A stretch of DNA of 12,035 nucleotides from Gammaproteobacteria bacterium (GTDB lineage: Bacteria; Pseudomonadota; Gammaproteobacteria; Pseudomonadales; UBA3067): assembly GCA_002402085.1 (NCBI GenBank), contig NVVB01000072.1, positions 3,894 to 15,928 of the forward strand, given 5' to 3'. Of this stretch, positions 1-7,309 are shown piece by piece. The notes below the pieces were generated by a model. That model was not told the origin of the DNA and did not search any database. It saw only the letters and a program-made list of their open reading frames with translations. The translations under genes were made by a program, and so were the position numbers. The stretch's first letter is position 1. The number at the start of each line of letters is the position of its first letter.

Positions 1-227
1 GCGGAATGTTAGAAGTTCAGCCCAATGTAGTAACAGTGCTTGCTGATACCGCAGTTCGAGCTGATGATGTTGATGAAGCGGCGGCTTTAGCTGCACAAGA
101 AAGCGCTCGACAAGCTCTCTTGGATCAAAGCTCGGAGATTGATTACACTGCAGCTGCAGCAGCATTAGCAGAGGCGGCGGCTAGACTTAGAACAGTTCAG
201 CAGATTCGTAAAAAACTAGGTAATTAA
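1..227 (+). CDS. atpC: F1Fo ATP synthase epsilon subunit, C-terminal part (5' end outside window)
   Basis: This is the 3' end of the gene for the epsilon subunit of the F1 sector, which couples the gamma rotor to the c-ring and can inhibit ATP hydrolysis. The reading frame is open from the first full codon (position 3) to TAA at 225-227, so the ATG at 6 is internal and not the start. About 74 residues are visible. They begin with the last strands of the beta-sandwich ([20 protein letters not shown]), continue with DEAAALAAQ, and end in the Ala-rich two-helix C-terminal domain with [16 protein letters not shown], a typical proteobacterial ending. A strong terminator follows 23 bp later, as expected for the last gene of the atp operon. 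The assignment rests on the family-specific tail; the rest of the protein and operon lie upstream. Confidence 0.95.
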   Translation, partial: GMLEVQPNVVTVLADTAVRADDVDEAAALAAQESARQALLDQSSEIDYTAAAAALAEAAARLRTVQQIRKKLGN

Positions 228-250
228 ACTACTTAGTGTTGAATCGATTA

Positions 251-278
251 AAAAGGCAGCTTAGGCTGCCTTTTTTTT
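251..278 (+). terminator. Rho-independent terminator of the atp operon
   Basis: A perfect 10-bp stem (AAAAGGCAGC at 251-260 with GCTGCCTTTT at 265-274) closes a TTAG loop and runs into eight consecutive T (271-278). It starts 23 bp after the atpC stop codon. The A-run on the left also makes it a possible, weaker, bidirectional terminator. Confidence 0.92.
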
Positions 279-298
279 AGCGTAAAATTAGTGCTAGA

Positions 299-323
299 GT
301 TCTCTTTTGCAATCAAAAGGAAC
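299..323. other. Hairpin-forming inverted repeat in the atpC-glmU spacer
   Basis: GTTC and CTTTTG (299-302 and 304-309, with T303 bulged) can pair with CAAAAG and GAAC (314-323) around a CAAT loop, giving 10 bp in all. No T-run follows on either strand, so it is not a typical terminator. The rest of the 312-bp spacer (228-539) holds the atp terminator and a candidate promoter; I see no open reading frame or RNA gene in it. Confidence 0.4.
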
Positions 324-352
324 AAGAAAGCTACGCCAACTAAGGGATTACC

Positions 353-381
353 TTGGCAATTTCTGGTTTTTTAATCATACT
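353..381 (+). promoter_or_regulatory. Candidate sigma-70 promoter for glmU-glmS
   Basis: TTGGCA (353-358, 5 of 6 to the -35 consensus) is followed after 17 bp by CATACT (376-381, 4 of 6 to the -10 consensus). It lies after the atp terminator and about 160 bp before the glmU ATG, implying a leader of roughly 150 nt. A weaker alternative is TTTACG (415-420), 17 bp, TATTCT (438-443). The strong atp terminator implies that glmU needs its own promoter somewhere in this spacer; which hexamers are used is inference. Confidence 0.35.
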
Positions 382-539
382 TAATTATTTGATAACTTCT
401 TGGCCGTTCAAGGTTTTACGAGATAACAAACGCTTAATATTCTTTATTCTAAACGACTAGTTTTTCAAAGCTTCCTAGATTTAATAGATGTACTAGTAAT
501 CTTATTTCCTAATAATTGATCCATTGGTGTAAATATAGA

Positions 540-1910
540 ATGACCATTAGCGCAGTAATTTTAGCCGCAGGAAAAGGCACGAGAATGAAGTCCACTCGAG
601 CGAAAGTACTCCATAAACTTGCTGGTAAGCCGCTTTTGCAACACGTGGTAGATACCGCAGAAATGCTAGCGCCCCGAAATATTACTGTTATTTATGGCCA
701 TGATGGTGAGGCTGTTCAGTCGGGAATCGAAGGCGATACGCTTTGTTGGATCGAGCAAAAAGACCAGAAAGGCACCGGTCATGCAGTAGCACAAGCATTG
801 CCCAATATTAAGGCAGATGAAAAAGTGCTTATTCTGTACGGTGATGTGCCGCTTATTTCGAAAGCGAGCCTGGATGAGCTTATTGCTTTATGCCCTGAAC
901 AAGGCGTTTCATTGCTGACTATTAAGCTGCCTAATCCAAGTGGTTACGGGCGAATTATTCGCAACCAAGAGAACCAAGTGATTGGCATAGTGGAGCAAAA
1001 AGATGCCAATGCTGAGCAGTTATTAATCGATGAGATCAATACAGGCATTTTTTGCGTGACAGGGTCTTTATTGCAAAGGTGGTTACCTTCACTTGAGAAT
1101 AACAACGCTCAAGGCGAATATTATCTTACCGATATTATTGCTTTGGCTGCAAAAGAGGACGTGCCTGTTTTTGCCTGTCATCCTGAGTCCGCGGAAGAAG
1201 TGGAGGGCATTAATAACCGAAGACAATTGGCGCATTTAGAAAGAGCTTATCAACTTAATGTGGCGAATGAATTAATGGATGCGGGGGTGACCTTATCTGA
1301 CCCTACGCGTTTAGACGTGCGAGGCAATGTGAGTATTGCGTCGGACGTTGAGATCGATATCAATGTAATTTTTGAGGGTACAGTTGAAGTTGCCACCGGC
1401 GTAGTGATTGGTCCTAATTGCGTCCTTAAAAACTGTAGTCTTGGAGAGGGTGTTGTGATCAAGGCCAATACAGTGATTGAGGATGCCGTGATTGAGAAAG
1501 ACTGCGTAATAGGCCCATTTGCGAGAATTCGTCCAAAGACTGTTTTAGCTGAAGGCGTGAAAATTGGTAACTTCGTTGAAACTAAAAAATCCAACATCGG
1601 CAAAGGCAGTAAAGTCAGCCATTTAAGTTATATCGGTGATGCTGAAATAGGTGAAAATGCTAATATCGGCGCAGGTACTATTACCTGTAATTACGATGGT
1701 GTGAACAAATTTAAAACTGAGATTGGCGATGGCGCGTTTATCGGTTCCAATACCTGTTTAATTGCCCCAGTAAAAGTGGGCGTGAATGCGACAACCGGCG
1801 CTGGATCTGCGATCAACAAAGACGTTGCAGACAATCAACTTTCAATAGCGCGTGGTAAACAGCGTAATATTGAATCTTGGAAACGGCCTCAAAAAATCAA
1901 ACAAGATTAA
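540..1910 (+). CDS. glmU: Bifunctional UDP-N-acetylglucosamine pyrophosphorylase / glucosamine-1-phosphate N-acetyltransferase
   Basis: GlmU acetylates glucosamine-1-phosphate with acetyl-CoA and then couples the product to UTP, giving UDP-GlcNAc for peptidoglycan and LPS in the cytoplasm. The N-terminal half is the nucleotidyltransferase: LAAGKGTRM at residues 8-16 binds the nucleotide, QKGTGHAV contacts the uracil/sugar, and GDVPL (101-105) carries the metal-binding Asp102. From about residue 250 the protein is a left-handed beta-helix of hexapeptide repeats with IGPFARIRP, the catalytic His361 in VSHLSYIGD, and NIGAGTITCNYDG. The length of 456 aa equals E. coli GlmU. I chose ATG 540 because it places the GxG loop at the family position; the frame also opens upstream at TTG 516, which would add eight non-conserved residues. 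The Shine-Dalgarno sequence is poor. glmS follows after 17 bp, so the two form an operon. Confidence 0.97.
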   Translation: MTISAVILAAGKGTRMKSTRAKVLHKLAGKPLLQHVVDTAEMLAPRNITVIYGHDGEAVQSGIEGDTLCWIEQKDQKGTGHAVAQALPNIKADEKVLILYGDVPLISKASLDELIALCPEQGVSLLTIKLPNPSGYGRIIRNQENQVIGIVEQKDANAEQLLIDEINTGIFCVTGSLLQRWLPSLENNNAQGEYYLTDIIALAAKEDVPVFACHPESAEEVEGINNRRQLAHLERAYQLNVANELMDAGVTLSDPTRLDVRGNVSIASDVEIDINVIFEGTVEVATGVVIGPNCVLKNCSLGEGVVIKANTVIEDAVIEKDCVIGPFARIRPKTVLAEGVKIGNFVETKKSNIGKGSKVSHLSYIGDAEIGENANIGAGTITCNYDGVNKFKTEIGDGAFIGSNTCLIAPVKVGVNATTGAGSAINKDVADNQLSIARGKQRNIESWKRPQKIKQD

Positions 1911-1927
1911 CTTAAGATGGAAGCCTT

Positions 1928-3763
1928 ATGTGCGGAATAGTTGGTGCAGTAGCGGAACGACAAGTTACTCCTATCTTAATTGAGGGATTAAAAAGACTTG
2001 AGTATCGCGGCTATGATTCGTCTGGAATAGCCGTTATTGATCCAGAGACAGGTTCGTTGAAACGTCTTCGACGATTAGGCAAAGTGAATGAGTTAGTGAA
2101 AGCTAATCAAGAGCAAGGCACAGAAGGTACGGTTGGCATTGCGCATACCCGATGGGCCACTCATGGTCGGCCTAGTGAAGCCAATGCGCATCCGCATTTA
2201 TCAGGGCATAAACTTGCGATTGTTCATAATGGTATTATCGAGAATTATGAAGTACTTCGTGAGCAGTTGAAGGCTAATGGTTATGAATTTAGTTCCGAAA
2301 CAGACACCGAAATTATTGCCCACACGATTCATCAAGCATTAAAAACCAGTGAGTCTTTATTAGACGCAGTACAGCGATCGGTTACTCAATTCGAAGGCGC
2401 CTATGGTTTGGCGGTGGTTTCCCTAGATTATCCTGACCAAATAGTAATTGCACGAAAGGGCAGTCCGTTGGTTTTAGGCTTGGGTATCGGAGAGAATTTT
2501 ATTGCCTCTGATCAACTCGCTCTATTGCCTGTTACGAATCGCTTTATCTTTATAGAGGAGGGCGATACCGGCATTGTTGAGCGGGATAAAATTAGCCTTT
2601 TCGATAAAGATGGCAATGTGGTTGAGCGGGAAGTGCATGAATTTGATGCCGAGCATGACAGTGGCGATAAAGGCGAATTTCGTCATTACATGCTTAAAGA
2701 GATCTACGAGCAACCTCGTTCAATTCAAGCGACTCTGGACGGTAGAATTACTGATACTAAATTATCAGATACTATATTCACTGAGGCGGAGTTGGACATT
2801 CTTAAGGAAGTTGATCGTGTCCAAATCGTTGCCTGTGGTACCAGCTATCATGCAGGCAGTGTCGCGCGCTATTGGCTTGAAGACATTGTAGGCTTACCTT
2901 GTCAAATTGAAGTGGCGAGTGAATTTCGTTATCGTAAAAAGGTCGTGTTAGGAAAGACCCTTTTTGTAACCGTATCTCAATCAGGTGAAACCGCAGATAC
3001 TTTAGCGGCACTTAGAACGTCGAAAGAACTAGGTTTTTATGCCACGTTGGTCATTTGTAATGTGCCCGGTAGTTCTTTAGTACGTGAGTCAGACATGTGT
3101 TTAATGACGAACGCCGGAGCCGAAATTGGGGTTGCTTCTACCAAGGCGTTTACGACACAGCTTGTGGCTTTACTGCTTCTTACCTTGCAGTTAGGGAAAA
3201 GTAACGGCCTAAGTGAAGAAAAAGAAAAAGAGGTAGTACGAGAACTTCGAATGCTTCCTTCCTATATTGAAGCGACTTTATTAATTGATAAACAAATTCA
3301 ATTATTAGCGCACCGATTCGCCGACAAACACAATACCTTATTCCTAGGGCGCGGCGTGCAGTATCCCATTGCGATGGAAGGGGCGCTTAAATTAAAGGAA
3401 ATCTCGTATATTCACGCTGAAGCGTATCCTGCTGGTGAATTAAAACACGGGCCATTGGCTTTAGTCGACGAGAATATGCCCATCGTGGCAGTGGCACCGA
3501 ACAACGAATTGCATGAAAAATTAAAATCGAATTTAGAGGAGGTGCGTGCTAGAGGCGGTGAGCTTTACGTTTTTGCAGATAAAAGCGCTGGCCTGAATCC
3601 CGATAATGATTTTCATGTGGTGGAGTTACCGTCCGTAGGCGATGTGGTAGCGCCTATTGTTTATACCGTTCCGCTGCAGTTGCTTTCTTATTATGTTGCA
3701 GAGCAAAAAGGCACCGATATAGATCAGCCTCGAAACCTAGCTAAATCGGTCACCGTGGAATAA
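1928..3763 (+). CDS. glmS: Glutamine--fructose-6-phosphate aminotransferase (isomerizing)
   Basis: GlmS makes glucosamine-6-phosphate from fructose-6-phosphate and glutamine, the committed step of amino-sugar synthesis. The product begins Met-Cys-Gly: Cys2 becomes the N-terminal nucleophile of the class II glutaminase after Met removal, which fixes the start. GGAA at 1919-1922 serves as ribosome binding site. The glutaminase domain shows [19 protein letters not shown] (from residue 73), VHNGIIENY and SETDTE. Two SIS sugar-isomerase domains follow, with CGTSYH (303-308), SQSGETADT (350-358), [28 protein letters not shown] and HGPLAL. The C-terminal [13 protein letters not shown] is canonical, including the active-site Lys606. 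The length is 611 aa (E. coli about 609). It is cotranscribed with glmU and meets the next gene tail to tail. The 17-bp gap to glmU leaves no room for a glmS ribozyme. Confidence 0.97.
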   Translation: MCGIVGAVAERQVTPILIEGLKRLEYRGYDSSGIAVIDPETGSLKRLRRLGKVNELVKANQEQGTEGTVGIAHTRWATHGRPSEANAHPHLSGHKLAIVHNGIIENYEVLREQLKANGYEFSSETDTEIIAHTIHQALKTSESLLDAVQRSVTQFEGAYGLAVVSLDYPDQIVIARKGSPLVLGLGIGENFIASDQLALLPVTNRFIFIEEGDTGIVERDKISLFDKDGNVVEREVHEFDAEHDSGDKGEFRHYMLKEIYEQPRSIQATLDGRITDTKLSDTIFTEAELDILKEVDRVQIVACGTSYHAGSVARYWLEDIVGLPCQIEVASEFRYRKKVVLGKTLFVTVSQSGETADTLAALRTSKELGFYATLVICNVPGSSLVRESDMCLMTNAGAEIGVASTKAFTTQLVALLLLTLQLGKSNGLSEEKEKEVVRELRMLPSYIEATLLIDKQIQLLAHRFADKHNTLFLGRGVQYPIAMEGALKLKEISYIHAEAYPAGELKHGPLALVDENMPIVAVAPNNELHEKLKSNLEEVRARGGELYVFADKSAGLNPDNDFHVVELPSVGDVVAPIVYTVPLQLLSYYVAEQKGTDIDQPRNLAKSVTVE

Positions 3764-3765
3764 AT

Positions 3766-6639
3766 TTAATTACCCAAAACCTCCGCTAAATCTGCTTGAG
3801 ACAATGATTGTGCGGCCAGGATGGCCGCAATCTTTTCGCTGTCGACTGGCCGACTAATTAAATAGCCTTGAATACAGTCGCAGCCTTCATCTTTTAGGAA
3901 TGAAAGGTGCTCTTTTGTTTCTACACCTTCTGCAATAACACCTAATCCGAGGCTATGTGCCATGGCGATAATCGCTTTGGTAATTGCTGCGTCATCTGAA
4001 TTTTTATCCACCTCTTGAACAAATGATTTGTCGATTTTAAGGATATCAATTGGAAATTTCTTTAGATAACTTAAAGAAGAATAGCCTGTTCCGAAGTCAT
4101 CGAGTGAAATACACACGCCCATATTACGAATCGCCTCTAGGGTATAGACGGTGTTTTTAATGTCGTCCATCAGAAGACTTTCAGTTAGTTCAAGTTCTAG
4201 CAATTTGGGATCTAAATCGAATCGAGTGACGGTTTGTTTCACTATCTTAAAAAGATTGCCTTTATGAATTTGCTGCGCTGAGAGGTTGACGGACACTGAT
4301 ATCTCGCCGAAATTTTGTTGCTGCCAGTATTTTGCTTGCGCGCAGGCTTTGTCGAGCACCACTTCACCTACGGCTGAAATTAAGCCGGTCTCCTCAGCTA
4401 AAGGGACAAATTTATCGGGTGCCAAAAGCCCTTTGGAGGGATGATCCCAACGTACCAATGCTTCAACGGATTCAATTCTTCCTGTTGCCAAGGTCATCTT
4501 GGGTTGATAGTAGACGATGATCTGATCTTCAAGTAAGGCTTTTCGAAGCTGAGTTTCGAGCTGTAACTTCTCAACGGAAGAGGCCTGCAACTTACTGCTA
4601 TAAAAGTGATATTGATTGCCGCCCAACCGTTTGGACTGATACATCGCCGTATCAGCTTGATTGAGTAGTATTTGCATTTCCTTTGCGTGTTTAGGGAACT
4701 CAGAAATACCGATACTACAGCCCAATGATAATTCTTGGTCTTTAATAAAAAATGGTTTTTTAATGGATTCAATAAAGGCAGTGCAGTATTTCTCTATCTC
4801 TTTACTGTCTTCATAGCTTTCAATGACCACGGTAAATTCATCGCTACCAACGCGTGATATAGAGTCGGCATTGGGCATAATCATTGATAAGCGTTCAGCG
4901 ACTGATTTTAAGAGTTGGTCGCCCGTCTGATGACCATAGGAATCGTTAATTTGTTTAAAGCGGTCTAAATCAAAAAATATTAACGCTAAGTTTTTATTGC
5001 GCCGGCGAGCGCGGTTGATGGCGTTATGAAACCGATCATTAAACAAGCTTCGGTTGGCAAGGCCCGTGATAGGGTCATAATTTTCCAAGTATTTAAGTTT
5101 TTGTTCTGATTTTCGGTGTTCAGTTAAGTCGGCAAATAAGCCGACGTAATTAAAGCGAGAACCGTCTTCGTCGTATATGGCATTAATTTGCAGCCATTGA
5201 GGGTAGGTCTCACCATTTTTTCGTATCCCGACTAGCTCGCCTTGCCAGAATTTGTCTTTGCGCAATGCCCTAAATATATCACGGTAGGTTTCTCGGTCTA
5301 TGTCAGTGGCTTGGTCGAGCTGGAACACCGATTTACCGAGAATGTCTTGGAAACTAAAACCTGTCGTTTTGGTAAAAAAACTATTCACGGTGATAAAACA
5401 AAACTTGGCATTGAGTACGAATATAGATTCTGAGACATTTTCAAACACGGTAGTGGAAAGTTTCAGTTGTGTGTCTGAATCCCGACTATCGGTGACGTCG
5501 CGGCGGGTGCCAATCATTCGGGAGACTTTCCCTTGATGATCCCACTCGATTGCTTGTCCTCGATCCTCCACCCATATCCAGTTGCCGTTACTGTGTTTTA
5601 TTCGGTAGCGTACCAAATAGTATTCCGACTTAAGTTTAAAATGTTGAACCATGGCGCGCTTAACACGGTGATAGTCATCGCGATGCACTAACGTGGAGAG
5701 ATGGTCTATAAATTTTGGGATCTCATCGGCGGAATAGCCCAATAACTGATCGAGTTTGGTTTGATACATTTCATCAGTAATTAAGTTCCAATCCCATAGA
5801 CCGGTTTTACTGGCATCAATGGCTAGATTAAGGCGTTCTTGGCTTTTTTGTAAGTCTTCATTGGAAAGTGACAACTCTCGGGTGCGTTCGTCTACTTTAG
5901 TTTCGAGTTCAACAAAAGATTTCTGTAGTTTTTTATTGAGTGTTTCAGCGACTAGTTTTTCTTTATTGATATAATCGAGTAATTGCTGATTTTTATTTTG
6001 AAGGGCGTAGAAACCTAAAAACATGGAGTTTATTTTTTTAGCGCTAAAAAGTAAAAAGATAAGAAATATAATTACAATGCTCACCATGGAAGGTTCTTGG
6101 GTTGTTTGCTGAAGCAGTGAATAGAGACAAATAGGAATCACAGCAGGCAATGAAAATGCTAAAAATATTCGATAGCTACAGGCATAGATTGCGGCCATAC
6201 AAATACATAAACCTGAGACAATGGTGGTAAATTCAGATTGTATGAGTAGCGCGCCAGGTTGTTGTATATAGAGGCACGCTATTCCCCAGTTTAACCCGGA
6301 TATAAAAGTACTGAATAATAATGCGCGATAAATTAAGGAGTTCTGTAGGGGAGGGTTTTCTTTTCGGTAACTACCGGCCAGGGTGATGCGCACGGCGCTA
6401 GTGAGTACTACCCAAATTGACCAAGCGAGTAATAACTCAGGCTTTATCTGCGGACTGGAGTAATAAAGGTAGTTGGTTAGTAGTACGGACAAAAAACAAA
6501 ACAGTTCGAATATGCGCGTGTTTTTAAAAATTGTTTTTATTTGAAGTTCTGCGCGTTTAGCACTTGAGAGATCAGGAGAGTCTCGTAAAGAGAGTTCTAG
6601 TCGATTTTGTATTTGTTTTTTTGCGTGTCCGATGGACAT
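3766..6639 (-). CDS. Membrane-anchored PAS-PAS-GGDEF-EAL protein, probable c-di-GMP phosphodiesterase
   Basis: This 957-residue protein is predicted to sit in the inner membrane and control cyclic-di-GMP. About six hydrophobic segments cover residues 41-200, resembling no MASE type I can name. A likely coiled coil (202-270) leads to two PAS domains (about 262-385 with GLWDWN, and 392-510). The GGDEF domain (about 515-680) keeps FFDLDRFKQIND, but the signature reads GSDEF (598-602), and the RxxD inhibitory site is missing (Pro589 in place of Arg). The EAL domain (about 690-945) is complete: EALVR (726-730), N785, E817, DDFGTGYSSL (847-856), K868, E904 and Q924 fit the metal and catalytic positions. 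Phosphodiesterase activity is therefore likely; cyclase activity is doubtful, and the GGDEF may only bind GTP. ATG 6639 is the furthest good start, with a weak ribosome binding site. It appears monocistronic. The PAS ligand is unknown. Confidence 0.9.
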   Translation of the reverse strand: MSIGHAKKQIQNRLELSLRDSPDLSSAKRAELQIKTIFKNTRIFELFCFLSVLLTNYLYYSSPQIKPELLLAWSIWVVLTSAVRITLAGSYRKENPPLQNSLIYRALLFSTFISGLNWGIACLYIQQPGALLIQSEFTTIVSGLCICMAAIYACSYRIFLAFSLPAVIPICLYSLLQQTTQEPSMVSIVIIFLIFLLFSAKKINSMFLGFYALQNKNQQLLDYINKEKLVAETLNKKLQKSFVELETKVDERTRELSLSNEDLQKSQERLNLAIDASKTGLWDWNLITDEMYQTKLDQLLGYSADEIPKFIDHLSTLVHRDDYHRVKRAMVQHFKLKSEYYLVRYRIKHSNGNWIWVEDRGQAIEWDHQGKVSRMIGTRRDVTDSRDSDTQLKLSTTVFENVSESIFVLNAKFCFITVNSFFTKTTGFSFQDILGKSVFQLDQATDIDRETYRDIFRALRKDKFWQGELVGIRKNGETYPQWLQINAIYDEDGSRFNYVGLFADLTEHRKSEQKLKYLENYDPITGLANRSLFNDRFHNAINRARRRNKNLALIFFDLDRFKQINDSYGHQTGDQLLKSVAERLSMIMPNADSISRVGSDEFTVVIESYEDSKEIEKYCTAFIESIKKPFFIKDQELSLGCSIGISEFPKHAKEMQILLNQADTAMYQSKRLGGNQYHFYSSKLQASSVEKLQLETQLRKALLEDQIIVYYQPKMTLATGRIESVEALVRWDHPSKGLLAPDKFVPLAEETGLISAVGEVVLDKACAQAKYWQQQNFGEISVSVNLSAQQIHKGNLFKIVKQTVTRFDLDPKLLELELTESLLMDDIKNTVYTLEAIRNMGVCISLDDFGTGYSSLSYLKKFPIDILKIDKSFVQEVDKNSDDAAITKAIIAMAHSLGLGVIAEGVETKEHLSFLKDEGCDCIQGYLISRPVDSEKIAAILAAQSLSQADLAEVLGN
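3806..3836 (+). terminator. Candidate intrinsic terminator for glmU-glmS, inside the convergent gene
   Basis: GCGGCC (3812-3817) pairs with GGCCGC (3823-3828) across an AGGAT loop. GATT (3806-3809) can extend the stem with AATC (3829-3832) if GT at 3810-3811 is bulged. TTTT (3833-3836) follows. It lies about 43 bp after the glmS stop codon, but within the last codons of the minus-strand gene. The only gap between the two genes is 2 bp, so no terminator fits outside coding sequence. The same bases encode an Ala-rich stretch (AAILAAQ) on the other strand, so the hairpin could be a coding coincidence. Confidence 0.45.
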
Positions 6640-6760
6640 GATATATAGCCCGATTTTAATTCTAAGTGAGCCGCCTAGCTTAATTCTTTTTTGAAGTGTA
6701 CCAATTCATACGTCGTTAATAATGTGTGGTATTTAATTACCCTTTGGCCGAAATCATTCA

Positions 6761-6788
6761 ATAATATAAGCAAGCATTAGAATGTCAC
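6761..6788 (-). promoter_or_regulatory. Probable sigma-70 promoter of the GGDEF-EAL gene
   Basis: Read on the minus strand, GTGACA (6788-6783, 5 of 6 to TTGACA) is followed by 16 bp and TATTAT (6766-6761, 5 of 6 to TATAAT). Transcription would start near 6754, giving a leader of about 115 nt before ATG 6639. It is the best promoter-like sequence I found in the window. Confidence 0.5.
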
Positions 6789-6817
6789 ATTATCATAACT
6801 TTTTAGGAAGTGATAAT
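6789..6817. promoter_or_regulatory. AT-rich inverted repeat abutting the -35 box
   Basis: ATTATCA (6789-6795) and TGATAAT (6811-6817) are perfect 7-bp arms around a 15-bp centre. Within that centre CTT (6799-6801) and AAG (6808-6810) can pair as well. The dyad begins at the base next to the -35 hexamer of the proposed minus-strand promoter, a position suited to an activator site, an operator or an UP-like element. I do not recognise the cognate regulator. Confidence 0.4.
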
Positions 6818-7143
6818 AAGTAGACCGATTTATATACCCTGATTTGACGAGATTCGTAGCATTAGATTGCAGGGTGTGTCGAAATGTAACGCCTAGTTAG
6901 TCGATGTTGATGAAGACCACTAAATTCGCCAATAAATTGGGAATTGGTCCGGCGAGTGTTCCGTTGCCTGGCTTGTTATATAACCCTCTTTGTCATTGGC
7001 GATCGAACGCGTTGGTTTTCACTTAAGGAGGGATGAGCGTAGGGGTAATTTAAAGGTACTTCGATATGCCCTTTGTGGGAGCAATGGACTCTTAGGGGAG
7101 TAGGCCATAGGGTTTGCTCTTGTACTAGGCCTTCGTTGTACCA

Positions 7144-7162
7144 GTGATAGTCCTTGTATCAC
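7144..7162. repeat. Small hairpin GTGATA / TATCAC
   Basis: GTGATA (7144-7149) and TATCAC (7157-7162) form a 6-bp inverted repeat with a 7-nt loop. The left arm as AGTGATAG (7143-7150) is also the exact reverse complement of CTATCACT at 7223-7230 in the 12-bp array, so the two sites could pair instead. Confidence 0.35.
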
Positions 7163-7196
7163 GCGGCATCAACAACTAGACCAGTACCAAAACAGT

Positions 7197-7232
7197 GCCT
7201 ATTACTAGGTCTATCATTGTGCCTATCACTAT
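7197..7232. repeat. Degenerate 12-bp tandem repeat, three units
   Basis: Three consecutive units, GCCTATTACTAG, GTCTATCATTGT and GCCTATCACTAT, share the pattern G[CT]CTAT[CT]A[CT]T. They end 77 bp before the uvrD start codon. The differences between units are mostly C/T transitions. Function is unknown; it could be worn repeat DNA or a clustered binding site. Confidence 0.45.
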
Positions 7233-7309
7233 GGCTGTAAGGACAGCTGTGGTAAATTAGCTGATTTATTTAGCCTTCCTCTATTATCGTCAAAATTAAG
7301 TGAAATCAA

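Larger units (their letters stand above)
6640..7309. other. 670-bp non-coding divergent spacer between the GGDEF-EAL gene and uvrD
   Basis: No convincing reading frame occurs on either strand. The left part carries the minus-strand promoter and dyad described separately. The middle (about 6840-7070) shows nothing I recognise apart from a purine-rich TAAGGAGGG at 7024-7032. The right part (7120-7235) holds short repeats: ACTAGGCC (7124), ACTAGACC (7175), ACTAGGTC (7204), a 12-bp period array and a small hairpin. No LexA box (CTGT, 8 bp, ACAG) is present in front of uvrD; CTGTAAGGACAG (7234-7245) has a 4-bp centre only. No clear uvrD promoter was found. Confidence 0.6.

Noticed and set aside
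516..539. TTG start extending glmU by eight residues.
   Set aside because: ATG 540 gives the family length of 456 and the usual distance to the nucleotide-binding loop; the extra residues are not conserved in the family.
1911..1927. Possible glmS ribozyme or riboswitch before glmS.
   Set aside because: Only 17 bp separate glmU and glmS, far too short, and the ribozyme is typical of Gram-positive bacteria.
7024..7050. Perfect Shine-Dalgarno-like TAAGGAGGG with an ATG at 7033.
   Set aside because: The ATG touches the motif with no spacer, and the frame stops after six codons. No other start lies at a usable distance, so no gene is called.
7234..7245. CTGTAAGGACAG, resembling a LexA box upstream of uvrD.
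   Set aside because: LexA sites of gammaproteobacteria need 8 bp between CTGT and ACAG; here there are 4.
6640..7309. A c-di-GMP riboswitch in the leader of the GGDEF-EAL gene.
   Set aside because: I could not find the conserved GEMM helices or tetraloop and receptor elements on the minus strand.
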